This document shows, piece by piece, positions 1 through 9,778 of a DNA stretch of 64,000 nucleotides. The stretch's first letter is position 1; the number at the start of each line of letters is the position of its first letter. Made by a program: the position numbers and the translations under genes. The stretch is from Rs1 sp038900335. GTDB taxonomy: Bacteria; Pseudomonadota; Gammaproteobacteria; Pseudomonadales; Balneatricaceae. The DNA lies in assembly GCA_038900335.1 (NCBI GenBank), contig JBBMRB010000013.1:1-64000 (forward strand), written 5' to 3'. The notes under the pieces were generated by a model. The model did no database searches, had not been told where the DNA came from, and worked only from the letters and a program-made list of their open reading frames with translations.

Positions 1-87
1 AGTATCTCTTAGTATCTCTTAGTATCTCTTAGTATCTCTTAGTATCTCTTAGTATCTCTTAGTATCTCTTAGTATCTCTTAGTATCT
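1..87. repeat. 10-bp tandem repeat array at window edge
   Basis: Eight perfect copies of AGTATCTCTT are followed by a partial copy. The array is cut by the window start, so its full length is unknown. It lies about 150 bp upstream of the XRE-cupin regulator gene. A period of 10 is not a multiple of three, so copy-number change would shift any frame running through it; no coding frame is evident here. Confidence 0.95.
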
Positions 88-243
88 AGTGATATTGATT
101 TCTTATATATGATCACCTCTTTCCTATGCTTTTTTATAAAAAATTTTACAAAAAACATTCACTATCCTAAAAGCACTAGCAATAATATCTTTACAGCCTC
201 ATAATCAGCGCTTAATTAAATATTGCCGCCTACCGGAATCACC

Positions 244-879
244 ATGCCAGATGAAGATTTGCTAGAAAGCGCTCAACCCACTTTAGAAGTTGCGCGAAAA
301 AAAAGCCCAGCTGAAGCCAATATTGAACCCCAAGAACTCGGCAAACGCGTTAAAGAAATTCGCTTACAGCAAAATTTAACACTTGAAGAAGCCAGCAAAC
401 TAACGGGGCTTGCTCGCTCTACACTGTCTAAAATTGAAAACGAGCAAATATCACCAACCTTTAGCGCTGTATCCAAACTCGTCAAAGGCTTAGGTATTGA
501 TATTCCTCAACTATTTACCAAGACCAACAACCAATCAAGCCGTGGCGGCAGAAGAGACATAACATTAGTAAGTGAAGGCAAACAGCGATTAACGCCTACT
601 TATGAGCATAGAATTTTGGGCTCCAAGCTGCTAAATAAAAAAATGCTGCCCTATCACACCACTATTCGCGCCCGCTGCTTTGCAGACTTTGACGACTGGG
701 TAAGGCACGAGGGAGAAGAGTTACTCTATGTTCTCAGCGGTCAGGTGATGTTTTACACTGAGCACTACGAACCCATTGAACTATCAGCTGGCGATAGCGC
801 TTATTATGATTGTGAAATGGGCCACGCTGTCGTTTCAAACAGTGAACAAGACGCCGAAATTTTATGGGTGACAGCTTAG
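244..879 (+). CDS. XRE-family regulator with C-terminal cupin domain
   Basis: This is a cytoplasmic DNA-binding regulator of about 211 residues. An XRE/Cro helix-turn-helix covers roughly residues 33-90 (LGKRVKEIRLQQNLTLEEA, then STLSKIENEQISPT). A cupin_2 fold covers roughly 140-205, with the patterns HEGEELLYVLSG and GDSAYYDCEMGHAV. This architecture is usual for repressors that sense a small molecule such as a polyamine or amino acid through the cupin. I chose the ATG at 244 over the in-frame TTG at 223 because GGAA sits at 235-238. The ligand and targets cannot be told from context; the gene stands alone with a tandem repeat upstream. Confidence 0.85.
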   Translation: MPDEDLLESAQPTLEVARKKSPAEANIEPQELGKRVKEIRLQQNLTLEEASKLTGLARSTLSKIENEQISPTFSAVSKLVKGLGIDIPQLFTKTNNQSSRGGRRDITLVSEGKQRLTPTYEHRILGSKLLNKKMLPYHTTIRARCFADFDDWVRHEGEELLYVLSGQVMFYTEHYEPIELSAGDSAYYDCEMGHAVVSNSEQDAEILWVTA

Positions 880-991
880 CGAGCACTCTCTCTAAATACA
901 GCAAAAAAACATATGCAAACCACTTGTTTTATTCGCTTCTTAGCCAATAACATCTATACTCAAATTATCACAGTCAATTTGGAATTTATGA

Positions 992-1789
992 ATGGAACGA
1001 GTCGAGCTGGCAGATTTATCAGTCTTATTAATAGAACCATCTAACGTTCAACAAGCCGTTATTGCCCAAAAGCTTAGCGAACAAGGCATTACTTCTATTG
1101 AAACATGTTTAAACATGAACGAGGCACTAGAGATAATCCAAAAATACCCTCCAGATTTAATCTTCACCAACCTACATTACGAAGATGGCACCGCAACTGA
1201 TTTACTAGCCACGCTTAAACTTGAAGAACGCTTTATTGACTTACCCTTCATTTTGATCTCCAGCGAAAACAGGCGCGAGCAACTGGAAATATTTAAACAA
1301 TCTGGCATCATTGCTATTCTCGCCAAACCCTTTCCAACAATTGATCTCAAACAAGCGCTACAAGCCACGTTATCTTTTATTAATCACACTGAATTAACAC
1401 TCGCTAATTACGATGTAGACACGCTAAAAGTGATCGTTGTCGATGACAGTCGCCTAGCTAGAAAAGCCATTACTAGAATACTGAGCAATCTAGGAATACA
1501 CAATATTGAAGAGCTCGAAGACGGCGATCAAGCCATCGTTTACTTAGAAACTCATGAGGTTGATTTAGTGGTAACCGATTACAATATGCCGAATATCAAT
1601 GGCCTTGAATTAACTAAACACATTAGAAAAAGCAACACACACTCTCACGTTCCAATACTGATGATTACATCGGAATCAAATGACACCCATTTAAACCATG
1701 CAAACGAGGTAGGCGTTAGCGCTATATCTGACAAACCATTTGACGCAAATTCAATAAAAAAGCTGTTAATTAAGATTTTAGATCACTAA
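992..1789 (+). CDS. Tandem receiver-domain response regulator, no output domain
   Basis: The 265-residue protein holds two CheY-like receiver domains and nothing else. Receiver 2 (about 147-262) has the acidic pair in VIVVDDS, the phospho-acceptor Asp in VVTDYNMPN, and the conserved Lys in SDKPF. Receiver 1 (about 8-130) reads LLIEPS and IFTNLH at the equivalent sites, so its acidic pocket and acceptor Asp are lost, although a KPF Lys remains. It therefore looks like a pseudo-receiver joined to a working receiver. GGAA at 981-984 supports the ATG at 992. A CheY-like signalling role is inferred; no cognate kinase is adjacent. Confidence 0.85.
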   Translation: MERVELADLSVLLIEPSNVQQAVIAQKLSEQGITSIETCLNMNEALEIIQKYPPDLIFTNLHYEDGTATDLLATLKLEERFIDLPFILISSENRREQLEIFKQSGIIAILAKPFPTIDLKQALQATLSFINHTELTLANYDVDTLKVIVVDDSRLARKAITRILSNLGIHNIEELEDGDQAIVYLETHEVDLVVTDYNMPNINGLELTKHIRKSNTHSHVPILMITSESNDTHLNHANEVGVSAISDKPFDANSIKKLLIKILDH

Positions 1790-1945
1790 AATTACTCGAT
1801 GATGGGGGCCTAATATTTACAACGTAACGAAATTAATTAAAGTTTCATGCAATTCATTGTTTATTCGTGTATACTTCGCCACCATATTTTATGATATCTC
1901 GCTGGTAATACCGCCGGCCAATAATTTTGTAGGTTTCTATACATA

Positions 1946-3673
1946 ATGTCCTCTGATGAGCTTCCCTCTTTTTCAGATATGGGCCTAGCTGCCCCTATAC
2001 TTCAATCAATTAAAGAAATTGGTTATGAAACACCTTCTCCTATTCAAGCTAAAAGTATTCCGTTATTACTTGAAGGCAAAGATATAATAGGACAAGCCCA
2101 AACAGGTACCGGTAAAACTGCAGCATTTGCATTACCGTTAATGACACGCATTGATGTGTCAAAAAAAGTACCACAATTATTAGTACTAGCGCCAACACGT
2201 GAGCTAGCGATCCAAGTTGCTGAAGCATTTCAAACATATGCTCGCTTCATTCCTAACTTTAACGTGCTGCCTATATACGGCGGCGCTGCATACGAAGGCC
2301 AATTACGTCAACTAAAACGTGGTGTTCAAGTGGTTGTTGGTACACCTGGACGCGTAATGGATCACATCCGTAAAGGTACATTGAAATTAGATAATCTATC
2401 GGCACTTGTGCTAGATGAAGCTGATGAAATGTTACGTATGGGCTTTATTGACGATGTAGAGTGGATTCTTGAACACACTCCTAGCACTCGTCAAATCGCA
2501 CTATTTTCTGCAACAATGCCGTCTGTTATTCGCCGCGTTGCAACAAAATACCTTAACGACCCTGCTGAAATTAAAATTGCTAGCAAAACATCAACAGCAA
2601 CAACTATTACGCAGAAATATTGGCGTGTAGCGGGTCTGCATAAACTAGATGCGTTAACACGTATTTTAGAAATGCAGTCTTTTGATGCGATGTTGATATT
2701 TGTTCGTACTAAGTCGGCAACGATTGAATTAGCAGAAAAACTAACAGCGCGCGGCTACGCTTGTGAAGCACTTAACGGTGATATTCCACAACAACAGCGT
2801 GAACGCACTGTAGACAAGCTAAAATCTGGCAAACTAGACATACTGATTGCAACAGACGTTGTAGCACGTGGTCTTGATGTTGAGCGTATCTCATGCGTAC
2901 TCAACTACGACATCCCATACGATACTGAATCATATGTCCACAGAATTGGACGTACAGGCCGTGCTGGACGCTCAGGTGAAGCTATTCTTTTTGTATCAGC
3001 GCGTGAACAACGCATGCTGCGCATGATCGAGAATGCTACTAATCAAAAAATTGAGCCGATGGCACTGCCATCACCTAAAGATATCAACCTTAAGCGCGTT
3101 GATAACTTTAAAGCTAAAATTAGCGAAGTAATGGATAATTCTGACCTGTCTCTATACATGGACTTGTTAATGGATTACCAAAAAGAGCATGACTCTGATC
3201 CATTGCACATCGCCGCTGCACTAGCCGCTATTGTCCAGGGCAACACACCTCTACTGATCTCTGAAAAAGAGCAAAAAACACAGGTAGAATTTGGTGCGGA
3301 CACTGGTGAAGGCGGTCGTCGTAAAGACAGAGAACGCAGTGGATCTCGTCGCGAACGCGGTGAAAAAGGCCCACGCGAAGCTCAAGGCGAAATGCAACGT
3401 TACGAGCTTGCTGTTGGTCGTGAGCATGGCGTTAAGCCAGGTAACATTGTTGGTGCTATTGCCAATGAAGCAAACATCGATAGCCGCTACATTGGTCAAA
3501 TTGAGATTCAAGACACGACAACTCTTATCGATTTACCAGCGGGTATGCCAAAAGATGTTGTTGAAATGCTACGTAAGGTATCTGTTTGCGGTAAGAGACT
3601 GAATTTGAAAAAGTCTGATGCTGATATCAGTGCTGCCAAACCTCGCCGTCGTCGCCCGCGCAATCGCGACTAA
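1946..3673 (+). CDS. deaD: DEAD-box ATP-dependent RNA helicase DeaD/CsdA
   Basis: This ATP-dependent RNA helicase of 575 residues acts in ribosome assembly, mRNA turnover and cold adaptation in the family. The helicase motifs are all visible in order: AQTGTGKT (motif I), PTRELA, TPGR, LDEADEML (II), SATMP (III) and HRIGRTGRAGR (VI). A C-terminal DbpA-type RNA-binding domain follows at about 480-555 (YELAVGREHGVKPGNIVGAI), with a basic Arg-rich tail. It is shorter than E. coli DeaD (about 629), mainly in the tail. About 155 nt separate it from the previous gene, enough for a long 5' leader as in other cold-shock helicase genes. A strong terminator follows. Confidence 0.95.
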   Translation: MSSDELPSFSDMGLAAPILQSIKEIGYETPSPIQAKSIPLLLEGKDIIGQAQTGTGKTAAFALPLMTRIDVSKKVPQLLVLAPTRELAIQVAEAFQTYARFIPNFNVLPIYGGAAYEGQLRQLKRGVQVVVGTPGRVMDHIRKGTLKLDNLSALVLDEADEMLRMGFIDDVEWILEHTPSTRQIALFSATMPSVIRRVATKYLNDPAEIKIASKTSTATTITQKYWRVAGLHKLDALTRILEMQSFDAMLIFVRTKSATIELAEKLTARGYACEALNGDIPQQQRERTVDKLKSGKLDILIATDVVARGLDVERISCVLNYDIPYDTESYVHRIGRTGRAGRSGEAILFVSAREQRMLRMIENATNQKIEPMALPSPKDINLKRVDNFKAKISEVMDNSDLSLYMDLLMDYQKEHDSDPLHIAAALAAIVQGNTPLLISEKEQKTQVEFGADTGEGGRRKDRERSGSRRERGEKGPREAQGEMQRYELAVGREHGVKPGNIVGAIANEANIDSRYIGQIEIQDTTTLIDLPAGMPKDVVEMLRKVSVCGKRLNLKKSDADISAAKPRRRRPRNRD

Positions 3674-3720
3674 AGCCATATTTAGCTAATAAAGCTTAGC
3701 TAATAAAGCCTAGCCAATAA

Positions 3721-3750
3721 AAAAGCCTAACAATTGTTAGGCTTTTTTTT
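3721..3750 (+). terminator. Rho-independent terminator of deaD
   Basis: A perfect inverted repeat (AAGCCTAACA / TGTTAGGCTT, 3723-3744) is followed by a T run. A tail of A residues on the other side means it could also serve zapE, which converges from the minus strand. Confidence 0.9.
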
Positions 3751-3778
3751 GCTTTAAAATCACTGCTAAGTAACAAAA

Positions 3779-4918
3779 TCAATCATTTTGCATTTCAATA
3801 ATACGACTATAAGCACGCTCAAACTCAAACACCACACGCCCACCTAAATACAAATCAGCCAATGCAACTTGCGCACCTATTACCAATGGCCGCTTTTGGT
3901 CATAAACTTCATCTATAAAGCTAATAAAGCGACGCGCTTCATCATCCCCTTTCGCCAGCACAAAAGGCCGATTTGCCACGCGCTGATTAATATTGTGGGT
4001 ATCCTCTGTTCCTCTGGCAACTTTACGCTCATTTAACTGACCACCCATTTGCGGCACATTAATCAAGTAAATTTTACTCGCCATACGACACACAGCAATA
4101 TAATCAGCGGCGCTACGCGGGCCTATAAATAGCTGTTCAAAACCAAACAGGTATACATCATTAACCTTGGCCAAACATTCAACTGTACGCGACTCTATTA
4201 TTAAACTTAGTTGATACTCAACTAACTCAGCAGGATACTCGAGCTTCGCTTGCGCCAAAAAACGCTGATACACCGCACTGTCGGTTAAATTATCACTACT
4301 AAAGCTTTGCTGCTCAATTAGATAGTGGGCAAAACCATTAGCGTTAGCCAGCCTATGATCTTCTAACCCCTGCATATTAATAATATTAAGATTTGCTTCT
4401 AACATCTTGATAGCTGGTATAAATCTATCTCGTTGCAGGCCATCTTTATACAGCTCTTTAGGCTCTACATTGGACGTTGTAACCAGCACCATGCCGCGCT
4501 CGAATAATACAGTCATCAGCCTGCCAAGCAGCATTGCATCACCTATATCTGAGACAAAGAACTCATCTAGACACAACACTTTATGCGATGACAATAAATC
4601 ATCGGCCACCAGCGTTAAGGGATCTTGATTACCTTGATGAGCATTCAATCTTTGGTGCAAAAACTGCATGAAACGATAATAGTGCAAGCGCTGTGCTTTA
4701 GCAGCACACGCTTGATAGAAGCAATCCATCAGATAAGTTTTACCGCGCCCAACCTTACCCCACAGATAAATACTCTTACCTTGCTGTAGTGCCTTATCAT
4801 CGCTATCAATTGCTTTAAAAAGCGCATCTAGCTCACCAATTGCTGCCAACTGAGTATCATCTTGGATAAAACCATTAGCTGCTAAATTGTGCTGATAAAT
4901 ACTCAGTGGTGATATCAA
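3779..4918 (-). CDS. zapE: Cell division ATPase ZapE (AFG1 family)
   Basis: This AFG1-like P-loop ATPase of 379 residues is close to E. coli ZapE (375). In E. coli it associates with the Z-ring and is needed under low oxygen or heat. The Walker A region is YLWGKVGRGKTYLMD (about 51-65) and Walker B is VLCLDEFFVSD. The first codon is TTG: no ATG exists before Walker A, an in-frame stop lies five codons upstream, and GGGGAAG at 4923-4929 is well placed. It lies about 50 nt downstream of the slyD-like gene on the same strand, so they may be co-transcribed. Confidence 0.9.
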   Translation of the reverse strand: MISPLSIYQHNLAANGFIQDDTQLAAIGELDALFKAIDSDDKALQQGKSIYLWGKVGRGKTYLMDCFYQACAAKAQRLHYYRFMQFLHQRLNAHQGNQDPLTLVADDLLSSHKVLCLDEFFVSDIGDAMLLGRLMTVLFERGMVLVTTSNVEPKELYKDGLQRDRFIPAIKMLEANLNIINMQGLEDHRLANANGFAHYLIEQQSFSSDNLTDSAVYQRFLAQAKLEYPAELVEYQLSLIIESRTVECLAKVNDVYLFGFEQLFIGPRSAADYIAVCRMASKIYLINVPQMGGQLNERKVARGTEDTHNINQRVANRPFVLAKGDDEARRFISFIDEVYDQKRPLVIGAQVALADLYLGGRVVFEFERAYSRIIEMQND

Positions 4919-4970
4919 TTGACTTCCCCGCTAGATGATAGCCATTACCATACTGTTTTTAAACAGCACA

Positions 4971-5453
4971 TTAGTGGTGATGACCACCCGCACCATGGGC
5001 ATGTTTATGGGCTACTTCTTCAGCTGTCGCTGCTCTGACATCAATCACTTGCATATCAAATGTCAGTGTCTTACCTGCAAAGGGGTGATTGGTATCAACG
5101 CTCACCATAAACCGCCCCATCTTGACAACAGTGACTTGATGCTGACCCTTATCAGTATTGACCGTAGCGACCATACCTGGACGCCATTTTTTAGCACCTT
5201 GCAAATGCTTAACAGGCACCTTTATAATTGCATCATCTTTAGGCATGCCATAAGCATCTTCTGGCGCTAAAGTAACAGTAACGCTATCTGCCGCCACAGC
5301 ACCTTCTAGCGCTTGCTCTACGCCTTTAAGCATATTATTGTGACCATGTAGGTACGCCACTGGTTGATCATTGGCGGTCTCTTCTAATATTTTGCCTTCA
5401 GCATCTTTTAATACATAGTTAAACTGTACAACGGTATCTTGTGTGATTTTCAT
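4971..5453 (-). CDS. slyD: SlyD-like FKBP-type peptidyl-prolyl isomerase
   Basis: This is a cytoplasmic prolyl isomerase/chaperone of 160 residues. The FKBP fold with an inserted IF domain is visible: VQFNYVLKDAEG at the N-terminus, LHGHNNMLKGVEQALEG, then the flap insert (PEDAYGMP) and FDMQVIDVR. The C-terminus is His-rich (HKHAHGAGGHHH), which is typical of SlyD, where it binds nickel for hydrogenase or urease maturation. The tail is shorter and poorer in Cys than in E. coli SlyD, so the metal role is uncertain. GAGGAA precedes the ATG. It sits between the EamA gene upstream and zapE downstream. Confidence 0.88.
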   Translation of the reverse strand: MKITQDTVVQFNYVLKDAEGKILEETANDQPVAYLHGHNNMLKGVEQALEGAVAADSVTVTLAPEDAYGMPKDDAIIKVPVKHLQGAKKWRPGMVATVNTDKGQHQVTVVKMGRFMVSVDTNHPFAGKTLTFDMQVIDVRAATAEEVAHKHAHGAGGHHH

Positions 5454-5495
5454 TATTGTTCCTCTAAATTGACTGATAAATTGACATATAAATTG

Positions 5496-6401
5496 TTAAA
5501 TACAGCCCTGCTCTGCTCGCAAGGCTTTATTGTTTGCGCGATAAGACAGCACACCTGCCGCCAAAATCAAAACCATCCCTATCAGCGTTTGTTGACCAAT
5601 CGATTCGGCCCAAAACAACCAGCCAAATACAGCGGCATAGAACACTGAGCTATAGGTAAAAGGCGCCAAACTGGCTGCTTTTGCTAAGCCATATGCCTTA
5701 TTGAGCATAAGCTGAGCAATGGTTGAAGTCGCAGCCAGCACAAACAACCAGATAAAAGCCGTTATTGACATAGGCTGCCAGAAGTAAATTGCCGGGATTG
5801 CGGCGATGAGTGTACCAAAAAAACAAAAATAGAACACAATAATACGCGCCCCCTCAGTAGAGCTCATTTTTCGTACCGTTACTTTTGCAAACGCGCCTAA
5901 AATAGCACCACATAAAGCAATTAACACCAGCGAGTTTAACTCACCATCTTGCGGATTTAATATAAAATACACGCCAGAAAAACCAATAAATATACTAAAA
6001 ATAACGACTTTAGGTACCTTTTCTGACAGCCAGAAAAAAGCAATCAATGGCACAAAAAAAGGCGCTGTTTGCTTTATTAATGCCGATTGAGCGAGCGGTA
6101 AATACGCCCAAGCATAATACATACAGCCCATACCGACAATGCCAAAACAGGCGCGTAATATATGCAAACCTAAACGCTGAGTTTTTAAAACCCCAAGATT
6201 AGCGGACAGCAACCAAGGCACTAACAAAACCAGCGCAAAAAGATTGCGAAATAACACTATCTGACTGATCGGCACTTCATCTGCGACATGTTTTATCACC
6301 ATCCCTGAAATAACTAAAAACAGCTCAGATAACACAATCAATAAAGGTGCATTAATCGGCAGCGGATAATCTTTGGTGGAGAAAGATATTATTACGATCA
6401 C
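5496..6401 (-). CDS. EamA/DMT-family inner-membrane transporter
   Basis: This integral membrane protein of about 300 residues has ten hydrophobic segments arranged as two EamA repeats, as in drug/metabolite exporters. The second repeat ends with the usual ISLxEPVFAALFGWLFWAE-like pattern (here SSVFYAAVFGWLFWAE). The substrate cannot be told from sequence. The annotated start is GTG at 6401 and its ribosome site (AGAAG) is close, so a start slightly downstream is possible. It is the first gene of a possible EamA-slyD-zapE run with gaps of about 40-50 nt. Confidence 0.8.
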   Translation of the reverse strand: MIVIISFSTKDYPLPINAPLLIVLSELFLVISGMVIKHVADEVPISQIVLFRNLFALVLLVPWLLSANLGVLKTQRLGLHILRACFGIVGMGCMYYAWAYLPLAQSALIKQTAPFFVPLIAFFWLSEKVPKVVIFSIFIGFSGVYFILNPQDGELNSLVLIALCGAILGAFAKVTVRKMSSTEGARIIVFYFCFFGTLIAAIPAIYFWQPMSITAFIWLFVLAATSTIAQLMLNKAYGLAKAASLAPFTYSSVFYAAVFGWLFWAESIGQQTLIGMVLILAAGVLSYRANNKALRAEQGCI

Positions 6402-6544
6402 CTTCTAGAACACAAGCGAGTGTAAATGATGCACTGTTTAGTCGTGTTGCCACACAAACAGATCACAGAAAAATAACACTTAGCTGTTAATCAAATAATC
6501 AATCTAAGCAAGTATTGATACGCTTATTGATAATATAAACGCAG

Positions 6545-6584
6545 CACAAAAAAGAACAGCCTAGCCAATATATTGACTAGGCTG
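6545..6584 (-). terminator. Rho-independent terminator of the M16C peptidase gene
   Basis: Inverted repeat CAGCCTAG / CTAGGCTG (6557-6564 and 6577-6584). On the minus strand it is followed by a T-rich tract (complement of 6545-6556). It lies about 35 nt after the peptidase stop codon. Confidence 0.8.
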
Positions 6585-6617
6585 CATTGTTATACGCTGC
6601 CGTGTCTGAACAAGCCC

Positions 6618-9533
6618 TTAAAGCGTGATACGCTCAAAAGAATCATCAACTGCCTGTGCATTTTCAGCATTAGTAACCACAGCAATACTTTCTTTGTCTG
6701 CGACTAAATAGGTATTGGCAACTCGTTGCAGATCAGCAATATTAACTTGCAGGATTTTCGCTCTAAACGCTTTGCGCTGCTGTGCACTGCGACCAAACAA
6801 TTGTGCATGATAAGCCTGTTTCGCCTCCCCAGCTGGTGAGCCTGGTTTATCGATTGAACTGACAACACCGAGTATCGCCTCTTCAAGTTTTTTATCATCG
6901 TGCACAGTTTGTGCCAACCACGTAAGAGAGTTGTCAAACTCTGCCAGTGTTTCCAGTAAGCGCGGGTCTCTGTATGAGAAGAATCTAAAGACAGCATCAC
7001 CACTATCTTGGCCAGCACCGCTGCCATAAGCGCCGCCTTGCTCTCTTATTGCTCGGTGTAAATAGCCATTGCGCAAGAAGTCACCTAATACCGCTAGGGC
7101 CGCTGCATCTTCATGATCAACCGTTACTGTTGGGTAAGCCTTAGCACAGAAATTAACCTGAGTACTGGTAATCCATAATTGCTTAACGCTTGCTCTCGTC
7201 GCCGGCAGGCTAAATGAGCCACACTGTTTTGAGCCTACAGCCTGCCAATGACTAGACAAACAGTTAACTAGTGCATCTTTTTGTTCAGGCTCTGCAACAA
7301 TCAAGAAACGTCTAGCTGACGCTTTAACCTTCTCATGCATGCCCTGTAAAGTCGCTGCTAGTTTAGCAAGCTCTTCATCGCTCGTTAAACTGTCATCTAG
7401 CAGCTTAATCGCCGCGATACTGGCAAGGCCTCTCGTTTGATGAGATAACAACGCAGAAGGCGCTAACTTAGCACTTGCCGCCATCATCGCTAAACTATGG
7501 CCGCCGCCGGTGATGCTTTGCTCTTTACGGCTGCGCTGTTGAGCAACCAGTTCACGTATACGACCCACCTCATCAAAACGGCTCTCTAATAACGTCTCTT
7601 TAATTAGCTTAATTAGCGCATCGTGATGCACATTTAAACCCTTACCAGAAACCACAAAGTAGCCGCCGACATTTTGCTCATCATTAATAGCAGCACGCAC
7701 AGATGCAAAAGCTGATACACCGCCAGTCACTTGGGCAAGTACTTGTTGATTTTGCTGATAGCTACGCTCACCACAACCTAGCTCTGACATACAGCTACTA
7801 AACAGTGGTACTAACTGTTTTTCTTGCTCACTAAAATCTGGAAGCTCAACAATAACTTGTTGGTAAACTAATCCATTAGTGCCCTGCCCGTACCAGTCTA
7901 ACGGCTGATCACTTAGTGATAACGTCTCACCTTGTGCGATAAATTGCTCTGTAGGTACATCTGCCAGCGTCACCTCAGGCAAAATACTTTCATCATCTAA
8001 TTGCTCTTGGCGCAGCTCTAAAGCCTTAGCTTGCTCAACAACAGCATCACGTTCAGCCTGGCTCATGCTATCACGCATGGCAGCCAAAATAGCTTCATCA
8101 GCCTTAGCACTGCGTTTAGCTAACTGCTGATCAGGACGCATTGTCAAACGGACATAATGTGGATTATCGAGTAATAATCGACGAATCAAACCCGGGATAA
8201 ACTGCGGATCTTTAACAGATTCACGCAGCTCATCAATCACAGGGTCTAAATTAAGTAGCGCAATAGGATCGCCACGATGCACAGCGCTCGACATAGACGC
8301 CATAATTAGGTTTAAACCATATGGGTAGCCATCACCACTGATTTCACGCTGACCTAGCTCTAGCTGGTGTAACTGCGCCTCAACGACATCAATATCAACA
8401 CCGTCTTTCTCTACTTGCTGTAATACTTCTAAAACCATCGCTTCAAATGCACTGGCGTGTTCAGGCTCTGAGCCTTCTAACCCACACATAAAGGACATCT
8501 CTCTATTAGAGTCCTCCAACCCACAAAGAGGTGACGGTGCTTTACCTAAATCACTTGATTCCAGGGCCGCACGCAGTGGCGATGCACTATTATCTAACAG
8601 TACTCGCTCTAACAAATGCGCTTCTAACTGCTCTTTAAGATCAGTTGAACGCCCTAATAACCAACCAATAACATGATGCGTTTTCGCATCGATATTCTCT
8701 TCATCTAAATTGTAAGCCTCTTCTACCCTAACTGGTGAGAAATAACGCTTTTCATCCGCCACGGCCACATGAATATCTAAATGCTCAAAATCTTTAAGCG
8801 CGTTTTCTTCAAAGCGTTGCTGTAATTGCTCAGCAGGGATATCGCCAAATGTCATAAAAACGGCGTTACTTGGATGATAGTGGCTTTTATAAAAGCTCTT
8901 CAACTGTTGGTATGTTAAATCAGTAATCGATTCAGGGTCACCACCTGAGTTGAAATGATAGGTTTGCGTTGGGAATAAATGCTTAGAAAAAGTCTGCCAC
9001 AAAGTAGATACAGCAGAGCTCATAGCGCCTTTCATCTCATTGTAAACGACGCCTTTATACTCTAAAGGTGATTGCGTGTTACCCTTTTCTTTAAACTCTA
9101 CGCGATGGCCTTCCTGTAAAAAATCAAGCTCATCTAAACGCGAGTGGAAAGTCGCATCTAAATAGACATCAAGTAAATTAAAATAGTCTTTTCTGTTTTG
9201 ACTAGCAAAAGGATAAGCGGTCCAATCTGAACTGGTGAACGCGTTCATAAAAGTATTCAGTGAACGCCTTGTCATCATAAAGAAAGGGTCACGTACCGGA
9301 TATTTATCACTTCCGCAAAGCGCGGTATGCTCTAACACATGCGCGACGCCTGTCGAATCCATTGGCACTGTTCTAAAAGCCACTAAAAACACATTTTCCT
9401 GTTGCTCAGCATCAATATGATAATGCATAGCACCTGTCTCTTTATGACGAAACTCTTGCATGACGACATTGAGGGAATCAATTTTTTGTTGACGTATAAA
9501 TTCAAAGCTGCTGTGATGAGTAACGCTAGTCAT
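6618..9533 (-). CDS. PreP-type M16C zinc metallopeptidase
   Basis: This large insulinase-family peptidase of 971 residues matches the usual length of the presequence-protease (PreP) group, which degrades short unfolded peptides in a closed chamber. The inverted zinc motif is HVLEH (about residue 65-69), and the distal Glu lies in YNEMKGAM. The C-terminal half keeps the substrate-binding Arg and Tyr in REQGGAYGSGA. No signal peptide is seen, so a cytoplasmic role in peptide recycling is inferred. It is transcribed alone and has its own terminator. Confidence 0.9.
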   Translation of the reverse strand: MTSVTHHSSFEFIRQQKIDSLNVVMQEFRHKETGAMHYHIDAEQQENVFLVAFRTVPMDSTGVAHVLEHTALCGSDKYPVRDPFFMMTRRSLNTFMNAFTSSDWTAYPFASQNRKDYFNLLDVYLDATFHSRLDELDFLQEGHRVEFKEKGNTQSPLEYKGVVYNEMKGAMSSAVSTLWQTFSKHLFPTQTYHFNSGGDPESITDLTYQQLKSFYKSHYHPSNAVFMTFGDIPAEQLQQRFEENALKDFEHLDIHVAVADEKRYFSPVRVEEAYNLDEENIDAKTHHVIGWLLGRSTDLKEQLEAHLLERVLLDNSASPLRAALESSDLGKAPSPLCGLEDSNREMSFMCGLEGSEPEHASAFEAMVLEVLQQVEKDGVDIDVVEAQLHQLELGQREISGDGYPYGLNLIMASMSSAVHRGDPIALLNLDPVIDELRESVKDPQFIPGLIRRLLLDNPHYVRLTMRPDQQLAKRSAKADEAILAAMRDSMSQAERDAVVEQAKALELRQEQLDDESILPEVTLADVPTEQFIAQGETLSLSDQPLDWYGQGTNGLVYQQVIVELPDFSEQEKQLVPLFSSCMSELGCGERSYQQNQQVLAQVTGGVSAFASVRAAINDEQNVGGYFVVSGKGLNVHHDALIKLIKETLLESRFDEVGRIRELVAQQRSRKEQSITGGGHSLAMMAASAKLAPSALLSHQTRGLASIAAIKLLDDSLTSDEELAKLAATLQGMHEKVKASARRFLIVAEPEQKDALVNCLSSHWQAVGSKQCGSFSLPATRASVKQLWITSTQVNFCAKAYPTVTVDHEDAAALAVLGDFLRNGYLHRAIREQGGAYGSGAGQDSGDAVFRFFSYRDPRLLETLAEFDNSLTWLAQTVHDDKKLEEAILGVVSSIDKPGSPAGEAKQAYHAQLFGRSAQQRKAFRAKILQVNIADLQRVANTYLVADKESIAVVTNAENAQAVDDSFERITL

Positions 9534-9726
9534 AGAGATAAAAGTCCTTAAAAAAGAAAAAGTAGCCTTATTTTATGTGGGGTTAGAGTATTAAATTAAA
9601 AGGCTATACATTGATTATATGAACGACATTGTAGCGATTTAGTTCAACTCATTCACTAAACTTATTAAATCTGCCATCAACAGGCAATGACATTGCTCAA
9701 TTGATACATTAAATATCGTGACAAAC

Positions 9727-9756
9727 ACAAAAAAGCCTGCGACTAAGCAGGCTTTT
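9727..9756 (-). terminator. Rho-independent terminator of the NhaC-like gene
   Basis: Perfect stem AAAAGCCTGC / GCAGGCTTTT (9731-9740 and 9747-9756) with a 6-nt loop. The T tract is on the minus strand. It lies about 22 nt past the antiporter stop codon. Confidence 0.88.
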
Positions 9757-9778
9757 CAAATATTTCAAAAGCTCACAT

